Shown in pieces: positions 16,507-25,490 of a stretch of 64,000 nt of DNA. The position numbers were made by a program, and so were the translations under genes. Within the stretch, counting starts at the first letter, position 1. Each line of letters starts with the position of its first letter. The stretch spans positions 22,037 to 86,036 of the forward strand of contig NZ_JQDZ01000053.1 of NCBI RefSeq assembly GCF_000764205.1. The letters are read 5' to 3'. The notes below the pieces were generated by a model. The model was not told the DNA's origin. It saw only the letters and a list, made by a program, of their open reading frames with translations, and did not search any database. Source of the stretch: Thalassotalea sp. ND16A (GTDB lineage Bacteria; Pseudomonadota; Gammaproteobacteria; Enterobacterales; Alteromonadaceae).

Positions 16507-18237
16507 TTAAAACGGAAATACGAGAGGGATCATATACAGCACCACGGCACTGTAGGTTATTGATACTGGTACACCAACTTTGACAAAATCTTTCAAGCGA
16601 TAGTTACCGGCGTTAAACACCATAACGTTGGTTTGATAACCATAGGGACTGATAAAGCTACCACTGGCGCCAAACGCTACCGCCATAATAAAGGGTAATG
16701 GGTTCGCCTCTAAACCTATCGCAATATTATAGGCGATAGGAAAAACTAATGCCGCGGCGGCATTGTTGGTGATCACCTCAGTCAGTATCAAGGTGATAAT
16801 GAACACCGCAACAAAGGCGATCATCACGCTTTTATCTTGCAAGAAACTATGCACCAAATCGGCGATTACCAGCGATATGCCGGTGCTTTCTAACGCCGTG
16901 GCCAAGGTTAAAGCACTGACCACAATTAACCAGATTTCTAACGGGAAACGGCGTTTGATTTCATTGATCGACAAACAGTTAAAGGCAAATAAGGCGGCCA
17001 TGTAAAACATTAAGCATTTTAATAACGCGACTTCAAAAAACACCGACGAACCAATGGCGGCGAGAAAGCCGATAAGGGTGAATTTGTCGCGCCAGCCGGA
17101 AAGCATATCTTCCGGCTCAACCCCGGTTAAGATAAAGAAATTTTTGGTTAAGTTAGTCCGGCTAACAAAGTCATTACCAACCGCTAATACCAGAAAATCC
17201 CCCGACTGGATCACCAAATCACCGAGTTTACCCGACAAGGTAGAACCTTCGCGTCTAATGGCAACCACGGCAGCGTCAAAACGCGCCCGAAAGCCGGCTT
17301 TCTTTAACGTTAAACCGATAATGGCAGAGCCCGGTTTGATCAACACTTCGGTTAAGTTGTCGCGTAACAAGCCGTCTTGCTCGGCAAACAATTGCAAGCC
17401 GTCAAACTGTTGCAGCACAAATACTTTTGAAATATCGCCGGTAAAAATAAGCTTGTCACCCGGCTGAATGTATTCTTCTGGCGTTACCGGTGAAATTAAA
17501 TGGCCATGACGGATTATTTCAATAAGAAATAATGAGTCCATCGAACGTAAGCCATTTTCTTCAATGGAACTGCCAATCAACTTAGAGTCGCCAGTCACTT
17601 CCGCTTCAACGAAATAATGCTTGTCATCTTTCGGGTCGGCCTCCGTTTTCGGCAAGGTACGAATACGAATAAACAACACCAATAAACAGGCGCCCATTGC
17701 CGCTAAACCGACCAGGGTAAAATCAAAAAATTTTAAACTCGGCAGGCCGCGCTCAATCAACATAGAGTTAACAATAAGGTTGGTTGAGGTGCCGACCAGC
17801 GTTAATGTACCGCCTAATATTGCCGCGTAAGACAGGGGTAAGAGTAATCGGCCGGGGTTAATAAATTTATTATTTTTTATCGGTGATATTAAGGTTGCCA
17901 CCACAGCGGTATTATTTAAAATTGCCGAGGCAAATGCGGTGGTTAGTAAGGTTCTCAGATAAGAGCGAAGCGGAGATTTATTGATTAACTTACTGGCCAA
18001 AACCCGTAAAAAGCTGGTGCGTTCAAAGGCAAACGAGCAATTGATTAATAGAATTAACGTTAATAATCCCGGGTTAATGGCGTTATCGAAGATTTGCTCG
18101 GTGGAGACAAAAGATAACACCAAACATGCCATGGTCGCAGCCGCAAAGACACGTTCCGGGCTATGTTGGTACTTCACCAATCCGACTAAGGTGCCGGCAA
18201 ATATTGCTAGCATCAACCATTGATCAATGTTGAGCAT
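16507..18237 (-). CDS. SLC13-family (sodium:sulfate-type) permease with TrkA-C domains
   Basis: A 576-residue membrane protein. The N-terminal transmembrane segments include TAFASAILNNTAVVATLISP and the family feature LVGTSTNLIVNSML (about residue 150). Two soluble TrkA-C-type domains follow (about 200-290 and 295-370), then a second membrane half with ITNNAAAALVFPIAYNIA and GASGSFISPYGYQTNVMV. This domain order matches SLC13/CitM-type transporters that sit beside cysDN in many gammaproteobacteria, where they are taken to import sulfate. Substrate assignment here rests on that context. The ATG at 18237 fits the first membrane helix. Confidence 0.88.
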   Translation of the reverse strand: MLNIDQWLMLAIFAGTLVGLVKYQHSPERVFAAATMACLVLSFVSTEQIFDNAINPGLLTLILLINCSFAFERTSFLRVLASKLINKSPLRSYLRTLLTTAFASAILNNTAVVATLISPIKNNKFINPGRLLLPLSYAAILGGTLTLVGTSTNLIVNSMLIERGLPSLKFFDFTLVGLAAMGACLLVLFIRIRTLPKTEADPKDDKHYFVEAEVTGDSKLIGSSIEENGLRSMDSLFLIEIIRHGHLISPVTPEEYIQPGDKLIFTGDISKVFVLQQFDGLQLFAEQDGLLRDNLTEVLIKPGSAIIGLTLKKAGFRARFDAAVVAIRREGSTLSGKLGDLVIQSGDFLVLAVGNDFVSRTNLTKNFFILTGVEPEDMLSGWRDKFTLIGFLAAIGSSVFFEVALLKCLMFYMAALFAFNCLSINEIKRRFPLEIWLIVVSALTLATALESTGISLVIADLVHSFLQDKSVMIAFVAVFIITLILTEVITNNAAAALVFPIAYNIAIGLEANPLPFIMAVAFGASGSFISPYGYQTNVMVFNAGNYRLKDFVKVGVPVSITYSAVVLYMIPLVFPF

Positions 18238-18268
18238 TGAGGGCCTTTTCTTGTGCTATAAGCATCGT

Positions 18269-18566
18269 GCTACGAGCTACGGGCAGACAGTATTAACCTG
18301 CAGCAATTCTTACGTTAATATACGTTTGTTGGTGCATTAAACTGGTGGCTCGTTGCTAAAAGCTTGTCGCTGATAACTTTTTATCATTATTTTATAAACA
18401 TATACCAAGCTATTTTTTCTAGCAAGGAAGGATTAAAAAAAGTCGGGCATTCCCGACTTTTTAGTTAGCGCTAGCATTTAAGCCACAAGCTGAGGTGGTA
18501 AAATCCAATTATCCAGATTGCTTCAACCGTTCAGCCCGTAGCTCGTAGCTTCTTTTAGCCCGTAGC
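18269..18566. repeat. Heptamer-ended element D (GCTACGG type)
   Basis: Left: GCTACGA GCTACGG GCAGACAG (18269-18290). Right: inverted CAGCCCGTAGCTCGTAGC and CCCGTAGC (18532-18566). It lies between cysN and the permease gene and encloses a terminator. No coding sequence. Confidence 0.7.
18435..18462. terminator. Rho-independent terminator between cysN and the permease gene
   Basis: The stem AGTCGGG (18441-18447)/CCCGACT (18452-18458) has a CATT loop, with A- and T-tracts on both sides. It can stop transcripts leaving cysN before they reach the SLC13 gene. Confidence 0.85.
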
Positions 18567-18575
18567 TATTGCGCT

Positions 18576-19988
18576 TTAAACCGTTTTACAGTTCCACTCA
18601 GGGAAGTTTTTACGAATAAAGGCATTCAGCTCAACTTCGGTTGCGCTGTATTGTCTTAACTCTTCTACAATATTTTCACCGTCGACTTGAGTTTTGGTGA
18701 TCATACCGGCGCCCACAGTAATGTTGGTTAAACGGTCGATAATGACAAAAGAGCCCGTGCCTTCAACACTTTGATAGCCATCGACAACCACAGGGTTGGT
18801 GGTGGCAATATTACAAGATGCAATTTCGTTCAGCTTCATCTCGTCTTCTTGCACATGCTCTAAAGTATTCACATCTACCCGGTAATTGATGTTTTCAATA
18901 CGAGCATAGGTATTTTTGCTACCTATTTTAAGCTCGTATTCTTTACCCGGTTGTAGCGCGGCTTCACTCATCCACACGATAGAGGCTTCAAATTTGTCGG
19001 TAACCGTTGCCAATTTATTGGAGCGAACGATTACGTCGCCACGAGAAACATCAATTTCATCGTTAAGGGTTAAGGTCACCGCCTGGCCAACAAACGCGGA
19101 TTCTAACTCACCATCGGCGGTTACAATGCTTTTCACTGAAGAGGTTTTACCCGAAGGTAACGCGGTGATCACATCACCAATATTGATTACGCCGCCAGCA
19201 ACGGTGCCACAAAAACCGCGAAAATCGAGGTTTGGACGAGTTACGTATTGCACTGGAAAACGAAAGTCTTCTAAATTCTTGTCATCATCAATCTTAACCG
19301 TATCCAATAGGGCCATTAAGGTGGCACCTGGGTACCATTCCATCGCTTCCGACTTGTTTACTACGTTGTCACCTTTTAACGCTGAAATTGGCACGAAACG
19401 TACGTCTGGGATGTTCAACTCATTAGCAAATGTACGATAATCTTCTTTAATCTTACGGTATTCGTCTTGACTGAAATCGACTAAATCCATTTTGTTTACC
19501 GCAACAATTACGTGCTTGATACCAAGTAATGAAGCAATGTAACTGTGACGTTTGGTTTGAGTTTGTACGCCGTATCGGGCATCGATCATCACGATGGCCA
19601 AATCACAATTTGATGCACCTGTGGCCATGTTACGAGTGTATTGCTCGTGACCTGGACAATCCGCAATAATGAATTTGCGTTTTTCGGTAGCAAAATAACG
19701 GTAGGCGACATCAATTGTGATGCCTTGCTCACGTTCCGATTGCAAACCATCAACCAGTAGCGCTAAATCGAACTCTTCGTTGGTGGTATTGAATTTTTTT
19801 GAATCGTTTTTGATCGCATCTAAATGATCTTCAAAAATTAATTTTGAGTCATGCAGCAAGCGACCAATTAAGGTAGATTTACCGTCATCAACATTGCCGC
19901 AGGTTAAAAAGCGCAGCATATCTTTGTTTTCATGTACTTTTAGATATTCTTCAATATCGTTTTCTAGTAAAGCTTGTTCTGTACTCAT
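18576..19988 (-). CDS. cysN: Sulfate adenylyltransferase GTPase subunit
   Basis: CysN is the GTP-driven regulatory subunit that works with CysD to make adenosine phosphosulfate from ATP and sulfate. A 470-residue protein with the translational GTPase motifs GNVDDGKST (G1, about residue 31), DCPGHEQYT (G3, about 109) and NKMD (G4, about 164), followed by EF-Tu-like beta-barrel domains. Length is typical of stand-alone CysN, with no fused CysC domain. It is downstream of cysD on the same strand but separated by 171 bp that contain element E. AGGAAGCACCC precedes the ATG at 19988. Confidence 0.97.
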   Translation of the reverse strand: MSTEQALLENDIEEYLKVHENKDMLRFLTCGNVDDGKSTLIGRLLHDSKLIFEDHLDAIKNDSKKFNTTNEEFDLALLVDGLQSEREQGITIDVAYRYFATEKRKFIIADCPGHEQYTRNMATGASNCDLAIVMIDARYGVQTQTKRHSYIASLLGIKHVIVAVNKMDLVDFSQDEYRKIKEDYRTFANELNIPDVRFVPISALKGDNVVNKSEAMEWYPGATLMALLDTVKIDDDKNLEDFRFPVQYVTRPNLDFRGFCGTVAGGVINIGDVITALPSGKTSSVKSIVTADGELESAFVGQAVTLTLNDEIDVSRGDVIVRSNKLATVTDKFEASIVWMSEAALQPGKEYELKIGSKNTYARIENINYRVDVNTLEHVQEDEMKLNEIASCNIATTNPVVVDGYQSVEGTGSFVIIDRLTNITVGAGMITKTQVDGENIVEELRQYSATEVELNAFIRKNFPEWNCKTV

Positions 19989-20024
19989 GGGTGCTTCCTA
20001 TCATAATAGAGATACAGATTAAAA

Positions 20025-20156
20025 GGTACGAGGTACAAGGTACAAGGTACAAGTTGTTTGTGTATCTATCTGCTATTACGTAAATTATCTATTAATTATT
20101 ACCATTATATTTTAAGCCGCGAGGTGCATGTACCTTGTACCTTGTACCTCGTACCT
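20025..20156. repeat. Heptamer-ended element E between cysD and cysN
   Basis: Left: GGTACGA then three GGTACAA-type units and GTTG (20025-20056). Right: ATGTACCTTGTACCTTG with further inverted units up to 20156. At about 130 bp it is the smallest copy, and its AT-rich interior lacks the usual GCAGCATG junction. It lies in the middle of what is normally a tightly coupled pair of genes. Confidence 0.85.
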
Positions 20157-20159
20157 AAA

Positions 20160-21059
20160 TTAGAAATAACCTTCCATTTTCTTCTTTTCCATCGAACCGG
20201 ATGAGTCGTGATCGATCATTCGGCCCTGGCGTTCAGAAGTTTTGGTTAATAGCATTTCCTGGATAACTTCTGGCAATGTCGTCGCTTCAGACTCTACTGC
20301 ACCGGTAAGTGGGTAATCACCTAAAGTTCGAAAACGCACCATTTTCTGCATTGGTATTTCGCCCTCTTTTAATGGCATGCGGTCATCATCTACCATGATC
20401 AATGTGCCATCACGCTCAACTACCGGGCGTTTTGCCGACAAGTAAAGCGGCACAATGTCGATATTTTCTAAATGGATATATTGCCAGATATCAAGTTCGG
20501 TCCAGTTCGATAATGGGAAAACCCGAATGCTTTCGCCTTGGTTCACTTTACCGTTGTAGGTATTCCATAACTCTGGACGCTGGCTTTTTGGGTCCCAACG
20601 ATGGTTTTTATCGCGGAATGAATACACTCGTTCTTTCGCCCGTGATTTTTCTTCATCGCGACGAGCACCACCAAAGGCGGCATCAAACTGATGTTTATTC
20701 AGCGCTTGTTTTAAGCCCTGGGTTTTCATCACATCGGTAAATTTTGAACTGCCGTGATCAAATGGATTCATACCGGCGGCACGACCTTCTTCATTGGTGT
20801 GAACAATTAAATCCATGCCGTATTTTTCTGCCATTTTATCGCGAAAGGCGATCATTTCTTTAAATTTCCACGTAGTGTCTACGTGCATTAACGGAAATGG
20901 CGGCTTCGCCGGGAAAAATGCTTTCATGGCTAAATGCAACATTACGGCAGAGTCTTTACCTACTGAGTAAAGCATTACCGGGTTATCGAATTCTGCGGCC
21001 ACTTCCCTGATGATGTGGATTGATTCAGCTTCCAGCTGTTTTAAATGTGTTAAATTCAT
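20160..21059 (-). CDS. cysD: Sulfate adenylyltransferase small subunit
   Basis: CysD is the catalytic adenylyltransferase partner of CysN. I start it at the ATG at 21059 ([16 protein letters not shown]), giving 299 residues, in line with the family; the longer frame to 21125 has no support. The PP-loop SVGKDS (about residue 33), [22 protein letters not shown] (about 145-168) and the conserved end ([10 protein letters not shown]...KKKMEGYF) are visible. It leads the minus-strand sulfate cluster. The stop falls only 3 bp from the end of element E. Confidence 0.97.
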   Translation of the reverse strand: MNLTHLKQLEAESIHIIREVAAEFDNPVMLYSVGKDSAVMLHLAMKAFFPAKPPFPLMHVDTTWKFKEMIAFRDKMAEKYGMDLIVHTNEEGRAAGMNPFDHGSSKFTDVMKTQGLKQALNKHQFDAAFGGARRDEEKSRAKERVYSFRDKNHRWDPKSQRPELWNTYNGKVNQGESIRVFPLSNWTELDIWQYIHLENIDIVPLYLSAKRPVVERDGTLIMVDDDRMPLKEGEIPMQKMVRFRTLGDYPLTGAVESEATTLPEVIQEMLLTKTSERQGRMIDHDSSGSMEKKKMEGYF

Positions 21060-21210
21060 TGGTAACCATTTAATTAAAGTGAATGAAAAGATTGTAAGAT
21101 TTTTATGGGCAGGATTATCCCACAATTATGCGGCTGATACTACACCATCTTATTACTAAAACACATTATATCGTTATTTGATAGTGAGAAAGGTTATAGG
21201 GAAAAGATCA

Positions 21211-21370
21211 GGGTACAAGGTACAAGGTACAAGGTACAGGCAGTGTATTTGGGATTAATAGAAAGTGTAATTTAATTATATGTTGTGGATAACGACTGGG
21301 ATCACAAAAAAATATCATCACTAGTAGCCTCCGCAGACTGCTTGTACCCTGTACCTTGTACCCCGTATCT
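21211..21370. repeat. Heptamer-ended element F (GGTACAA type)
   Basis: Left: GGTACAA x3, GGTACAG, then GCAGTGTATTTGG (21212-21252). Right: GACTGCTTGTACCCTGTACC and further inverted units to 21370. It lies between the deaD terminator and cysD; the rest of the 21060-21424 gap holds the cysD upstream region. Confidence 0.8.
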
Positions 21371-21374
21371 TAAA

Positions 21375-21402
21375 ACAAAAGGGAAGCATATAGCTTCCCT
21401 TG
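21375..21402 (-). terminator. Rho-independent terminator after deaD
   Basis: The stem GGGAAGC (21381-21387)/GCTTCCC (21393-21399) has a 5-nt loop and is followed on the minus strand by TTTTGTTTT. It lies 23 bp past the deaD stop. Confidence 0.85.
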
Positions 21403-21424
21403 TCGTTTGTTTTAAAATTGATGC

Positions 21425-23224
21425 TTAGTGTTGACGGTCAGCACGTTCTTTACGTGGCTTACGGGCAACAGCGGCAACGGGGGCGTCAGATACTGAGATA
21501 TCCAGTTGCTGGCGACGTACACGGACGGTACGTAGTTTGTTGAACGCATCTTTTGGCATGCCTTTTGGCAACTGAACGATCGTGTGGTTATCGTTTAAGT
21601 TAATTTGACCAATGTAGGCACTGTCTAATGAGATCTCATTGGCAATGGCACCAACGATATCGCCTGGGCGTGCGCCGTGCTCTTTACCAACTTCAATGCG
21701 GTATGCTTGCCAATCTACATCCGGGCGTGCCTGTGAACGACGACGGTCATTGCCACGTTCGCTACGCTCACCACGATTACCACGATTGTCTCTGTCATCA
21801 CGACCACGGCCACGACGCTCATCACGTGAGCCACGGTCATTGCGATCGTTACGGCCACGGGCGTCACGGTCTGAACGTTCACGACGAGGACGTACGTCTT
21901 CTTTTGGTTGTAGCGGTTGCTTTAATTGTTTATCAAACAATAAGGCAGCGGCTAAATCGGTCATCGACAGTTCAGAGTCGGCAGCCATTTTTTCTAAGAT
22001 TTCACGCATTGCGGTTAAATCTTTATCAGCAACAGAAGTCACAAGAGATTGACGACAACGTTCAATACGGCTTAAGCCAATTTCTTGAATGGTTGGTAAT
22101 TCAAAGGTATTAACAGCACCTGATGTGGCACGTTCGTAATGACGTAAGTTATACATTTCACGTGGGCGTACAAATGAAATTGCAGTACCTTCACGACCGG
22201 CACGACCAGTACGACCAATACGGTGAACGTAAGATTCAGTTTCACCCGGTAAGTCGTAGTTAACCACTAAGTCGATGCGTGGAATGTCTAAACCACGGGC
22301 AACAACGTCGGTAGCGACCATGATTGATAACTTGCCGTTTTTCAATTGCTCAACAGTACGTTCACGCTGTGCCTGATTCATGTCACCGTTTAAGGCAGCA
22401 CTGGCATAACCTAAACGCTCTAATTGCTCAGAGATAGTTACGGTGTCGTTACGGGTACGCACGAAAACAAGCATGGCGTCGTAATCATAGGTTTCAACAA
22501 TACGCTCAATCGCAGTATTTTTGCTGATACCAGATACTTTCCACGCCAATTGGGTGATGTTCTTTTTCGATTCTTTTTTCGCGGCAATTTTAACGTGTAC
22601 CGGGTTGGTTAAGAAACGATCGGCAATTTTCTTGATTTGTGTTGGCATAGTGGCAGAGAACAACGCCATTTGCGTTTGCTCTGGCAAGTGATCAAGGATC
22701 CACTCGATGTCTTCTAAGAAACCCATGTTTAGCATTTCATCGGCTTCGTCTAATGCACAAAACGTTAATTCGTTAAGCTTTAGAGTTTTACGGCGTAAAT
22801 GGTCCATTAAGCGACCCGGAGTACCAACAACAACCTGTGCACCTTTTTCAAGTTGCGACAATTGTGGGCCGTAAGACTGACCACCGTAAAGGGTAGCAAC
22901 ACGTAAACCTTTCATCCCTTTCGCAAATTCTTCGATAGCTTCGGCTACCTGAATCGCTAATTCACGAGTTGGTGCTAAAACCATCATTTGTGGTTTGCGT
23001 AATTTAACGTCAATGTTAGCAAGGGCAGGCAAACCGAAAGCGGCGGTTTTACCAGTACCAGTTTGCGCTTCACCTAATACATGGCGGCCTTCCAATAAAG
23101 GGCCAATGGTTTTTTCTTGGATAGGAGTAGGATTTTCAAACCCCATGCCGGTAAGTGTTGATAATAAAACTTCAGGCAAACCTAAGTCGGCAAAGCTAAC
23201 AGTAGCGTTGTTTAATTCAGTCAT
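21425..23224 (-). CDS. deaD: DEAD-box ATP-dependent RNA helicase (DeaD/CsdA)
   Basis: A 599-residue cold-shock-type helicase acting in ribosome assembly and mRNA decay (family knowledge). Visible motifs in order: Q motif near residue 34 (GFENPTPIQ), motif I AQTGTGKT, PTRELAIQ, TPGRL, DEAD (DEADEMLNMGF), SAT, ARGLDIPRIDLVVNYD and HRIGRTGRAGR. After the helicase core comes an Arg/Gly/Asp-rich tract (about 450-505), then the DbpA-type RNA-binding domain (VGKEHGARPGDIVGAIANE). The start MTELNNATVSF at 23224 fits. A long untranslated leader precedes it, as in other deaD genes. Confidence 0.97.
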   Translation of the reverse strand: MTELNNATVSFADLGLPEVLLSTLTGMGFENPTPIQEKTIGPLLEGRHVLGEAQTGTGKTAAFGLPALANIDVKLRKPQMMVLAPTRELAIQVAEAIEEFAKGMKGLRVATLYGGQSYGPQLSQLEKGAQVVVGTPGRLMDHLRRKTLKLNELTFCALDEADEMLNMGFLEDIEWILDHLPEQTQMALFSATMPTQIKKIADRFLTNPVHVKIAAKKESKKNITQLAWKVSGISKNTAIERIVETYDYDAMLVFVRTRNDTVTISEQLERLGYASAALNGDMNQAQRERTVEQLKNGKLSIMVATDVVARGLDIPRIDLVVNYDLPGETESYVHRIGRTGRAGREGTAISFVRPREMYNLRHYERATSGAVNTFELPTIQEIGLSRIERCRQSLVTSVADKDLTAMREILEKMAADSELSMTDLAAALLFDKQLKQPLQPKEDVRPRRERSDRDARGRNDRNDRGSRDERRGRGRDDRDNRGNRGERSERGNDRRRSQARPDVDWQAYRIEVGKEHGARPGDIVGAIANEISLDSAYIGQINLNDNHTIVQLPKGMPKDAFNKLRTVRVRRQQLDISVSDAPVAAVARKPRKERADRQH

Positions 23225-23500
23225 TAATTGTGTCTTCTAAATATAAGCAGATTAATAACCAATAGGAAATATCAGGCAATTGGCGCCTAAGTTGGTTCCA
23301 TACGGTAATAACTGCAAAAAAATTCAAAGTTAAACCGCGGAAGACTTATGGCGAGATCGTGGCGCTATGTAGATATGCTCAATACACAGGCAGTTGGTGA
23401 TCTATAGCTAATTCGATTCTGCTCTAGAGTTAATCTCTTGATGAACAGTTTGTGCTAGCTCTTGGCAAGTCAGGTGGCGGAAATAACCACTCTTTAGTGT

Positions 23501-23533
23501 CAATTTCGCAAACTCTCTGTATGTTTGCGAATT
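23501..23533 (-). promoter_or_regulatory. Stem-loop in the presumed deaD leader
   Basis: CGCAAAC/GTTTGCG extended by CAATT/AATTG (one bulged T) gives a 12-bp stem around a 9-nt loop, about 280 bp upstream of deaD. The 23225-23700 stretch holds no gene. A long structured leader is known for cold-shock deaD mRNAs; the role of this hairpin is inferred. Confidence 0.45.
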
Positions 23534-23710
23534 GTAATTCTTAAGTGCTAGGTAAACAGCTGTTTTAAGAAAGTTGGCGCATCATACCGTTTTCTAAAAC
23601 TATTGCAAGTAATATTGGGCAATAAATAGTCAGAAAAAAGTGAGGGTAAGTACTTTTTCTTATTAAATCAAGCGACTAGAAGTCACTGCTTATTTTAAAG
23701 GGAAGTGTCC

Positions 23711-24089
23711 GAGGTACAAGGTACAAGGTACAAGGTACAAGGTACAAGGTACAAGGTACAAGGTACAAGGTACAAGGTACAAGGTACAAGCAGCATTGTT
23801 GAGCCCCATGTTTGTTTACAACACTAACTTTGGGCTAATTTCTTACTACCAGAGCAAATGGTTAAAAATACAAGCGCTCACTTTCAACTTGGGAGGTTGC
23901 AAAACAAGCTTGGAATGACGGAATATTTTTTCTAGAGTTTCAAGAAGTGGGTTTCAAGATTGGTAATGGAAGCAGCTCATCCCCACCTCGATGGTTAATC
24001 ACTTGTAAATACTAGATATTCTCCAAAAGACATCATCGCTAATAACATCCACCATACTGCTTGTACCTTGTACCTCGTATCCTGTACCT
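23711..24089. repeat. Heptamer-ended element G with 11 identical units
   Basis: Eleven perfect tandem GGTACAA units (23713-23789) run into GCAGCATTGTTGAG. The right end is CATACTGCTTGTACC with inverted units up to 24089, immediately before the stop of the beta-propeller gene. The interior is non-coding. Confidence 0.9.
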
Positions 24090-24090
24090 T

Positions 24091-25104
24091 TTATCTTGAT
24101 TCTTTCATCCTCACCCGCCCTATCGTATTTGCATCGGTGCCGAACCATACTTCATCGGTTTTAGGGTGATAATACATATAACGAATTGATCCTGCTCCGC
24201 TGGGGACTTCGACACTGGCAATAAATTGCTTGGTCTTGCTATCGAATACTTTTATTTTATTGGGGTTGGTGCCTGTTACCGCCAGCCAGATCCGGTTTTG
24301 ACTATCGATGGCGGAGCCATATAACTTCGCATTTTTCTGTTCAGGCAAGCGCCAGCGCTCGAACGTTTGGGTATTAGGATCATAACGGCCTAAATACCCG
24401 AGTTTGTGATCAAGGTAATAAACATCATTATCTTGACCTATCTCTAGTCGTCTTGGCCGCTCTGCCGTATCGGTTAATTCAACAGTGCTGGTGCTAAAGT
24501 TTTGTGGATTAATACTCAGCAATTGGTTGCTGCCAAATAATACCACCCAGGGCACATCTTCATGATCGACTTTAATGCCGTACGGCCTGCTGCCCTCGAA
24601 TGGCATATCAACAAGGGTGATATGTTGTGTTTTTCGCTTTAACAAGCCGACCTTGTTGCCCCATTGCGCGGTAAACCAAATGTCATATTGTGAATTAAAC
24701 ACTAAGGTGTGTGGATCGATGGCGGTATCACCGGGCATGATAAATTTCTCAATGTCGCCGGTTTTTGGATTTAGCTTACCAATGTGATTGCTACGATTTC
24801 CGGCGTACCAAACATTATCATCATTGTCGATGATCAGGTTATGCGGGTGCGTTCCATCACTAAGTGCGAAGCGTTTGAATGTTTTGCTGGTGGGGTTAAG
24901 TACAGCAATGTAATTGCCGCCTTGCCCGCAAAACCAAACCTTGCCAGTTGAATCTACCGCCGGATCACGCGGCCGAGTGTTTGGCCAGGGCACTAGCCAT
25001 TCTTCGATATCAATATTTACCTGTGGTTTTACAATTGCGGCACCTGGCTCATCGGCAAAACAGACAATGCTAAGCAAACTAAGGATAAGAATAAAGGATT
25101 TCAT
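24091..25104 (-). CDS. Secreted Vgb/SMP-30-like beta-propeller protein
   Basis: A 337-residue protein with a cleavable signal peptide (core LILSLLSIVCFA, residues 4-16). The rest consists of repeated blades of the type VWFCGQGGNYIAVLNP, VWYAGNRSNHIGKLNP and IWFTAQWGNKVGLL, characteristic of the virginiamycin B lyase-like/NHL beta-propeller group. That fold includes true streptogramin lyases and many unrelated periplasmic proteins, so I do not claim antibiotic inactivation. It appears monocistronic. A very strong GGGAGGTGA lies about 22 nt before the ATG, further than a ribosome site should be. Export to the periplasm is likely; the substrate is unknown. Confidence 0.8.
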   Translation of the reverse strand: MKSFILILSLLSIVCFADEPGAAIVKPQVNIDIEEWLVPWPNTRPRDPAVDSTGKVWFCGQGGNYIAVLNPTSKTFKRFALSDGTHPHNLIIDNDDNVWYAGNRSNHIGKLNPKTGDIEKFIMPGDTAIDPHTLVFNSQYDIWFTAQWGNKVGLLKRKTQHITLVDMPFEGSRPYGIKVDHEDVPWVVLFGSNQLLSINPQNFSTSTVELTDTAERPRRLEIGQDNDVYYLDHKLGYLGRYDPNTQTFERWRLPEQKNAKLYGSAIDSQNRIWLAVTGTNPNKIKVFDSKTKQFIASVEVPSGAGSIRYMYYHPKTDEVWFGTDANTIGRVRMKESR

Positions 25105-25176
25105 GCTGGTTTGTATCGACTCTATTTCACCTCCCTAAAATATAGTTGAAGATGGGTAAAAAGCGATGAGAAGAAA

Positions 25177-25425
25177 GCTCCGGGCGGCGGGCAACGAGCT
25201 TCGGGCAGCATATTTGAACAATTGATAAGATTTTAAATATTCAAAGCTGTTGGCCTCTGGCTACGAGCTACGAGCAGCATATTTGCTCAATGAATAGCAT
25301 TTTACATATTCTAATATTGTAATAGGGATGGTCGAAATGAAAAACTTACAGTTCTTAGAAACTAGCGTTCACCCTGACGCCATCAACTCGCTGCCCGTAG
25401 CTCGTAGCCAGTAGCCCGCTGCTTG
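25177..25425. repeat. Heptamer-ended element H (GCTACGG type)
   Basis: Left: GCTCCGG GCGGCGG GCAACGA GCTTCGG GCAGCATATTTGAAC. A second internal GCTACGA GCTACGA GCAGCATATTTGCTC follows near 25260. Right: CTGCCCGTAGCTCGTAGCC and CCCGCTGC. All units keep the 7-nt register. Non-coding. Confidence 0.75.
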
Positions 25426-25429
25426 AATC

Positions 25430-25456
25430 AAAAAAGCCCTGCGGGAGTAACAGGGC
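25430..25456 (-). terminator. Rho-independent terminator after the GSGD lipoprotein gene
   Basis: The stem GCCCTG (25436-25441)/CAGGGC (25451-25456) is followed by six T residues on the minus strand, 35 bp past the stop. Confidence 0.8.
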
Positions 25457-25490
25457 TTTATCATTGACAGATCATGGTTTGCTTTATCGC

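Noticed and set aside
24091..25104. Virginiamycin B lyase (antibiotic resistance)
   Set aside because: The beta-propeller fold is shared by many unrelated secreted proteins, and no specific catalytic signature could be confirmed from the sequence.
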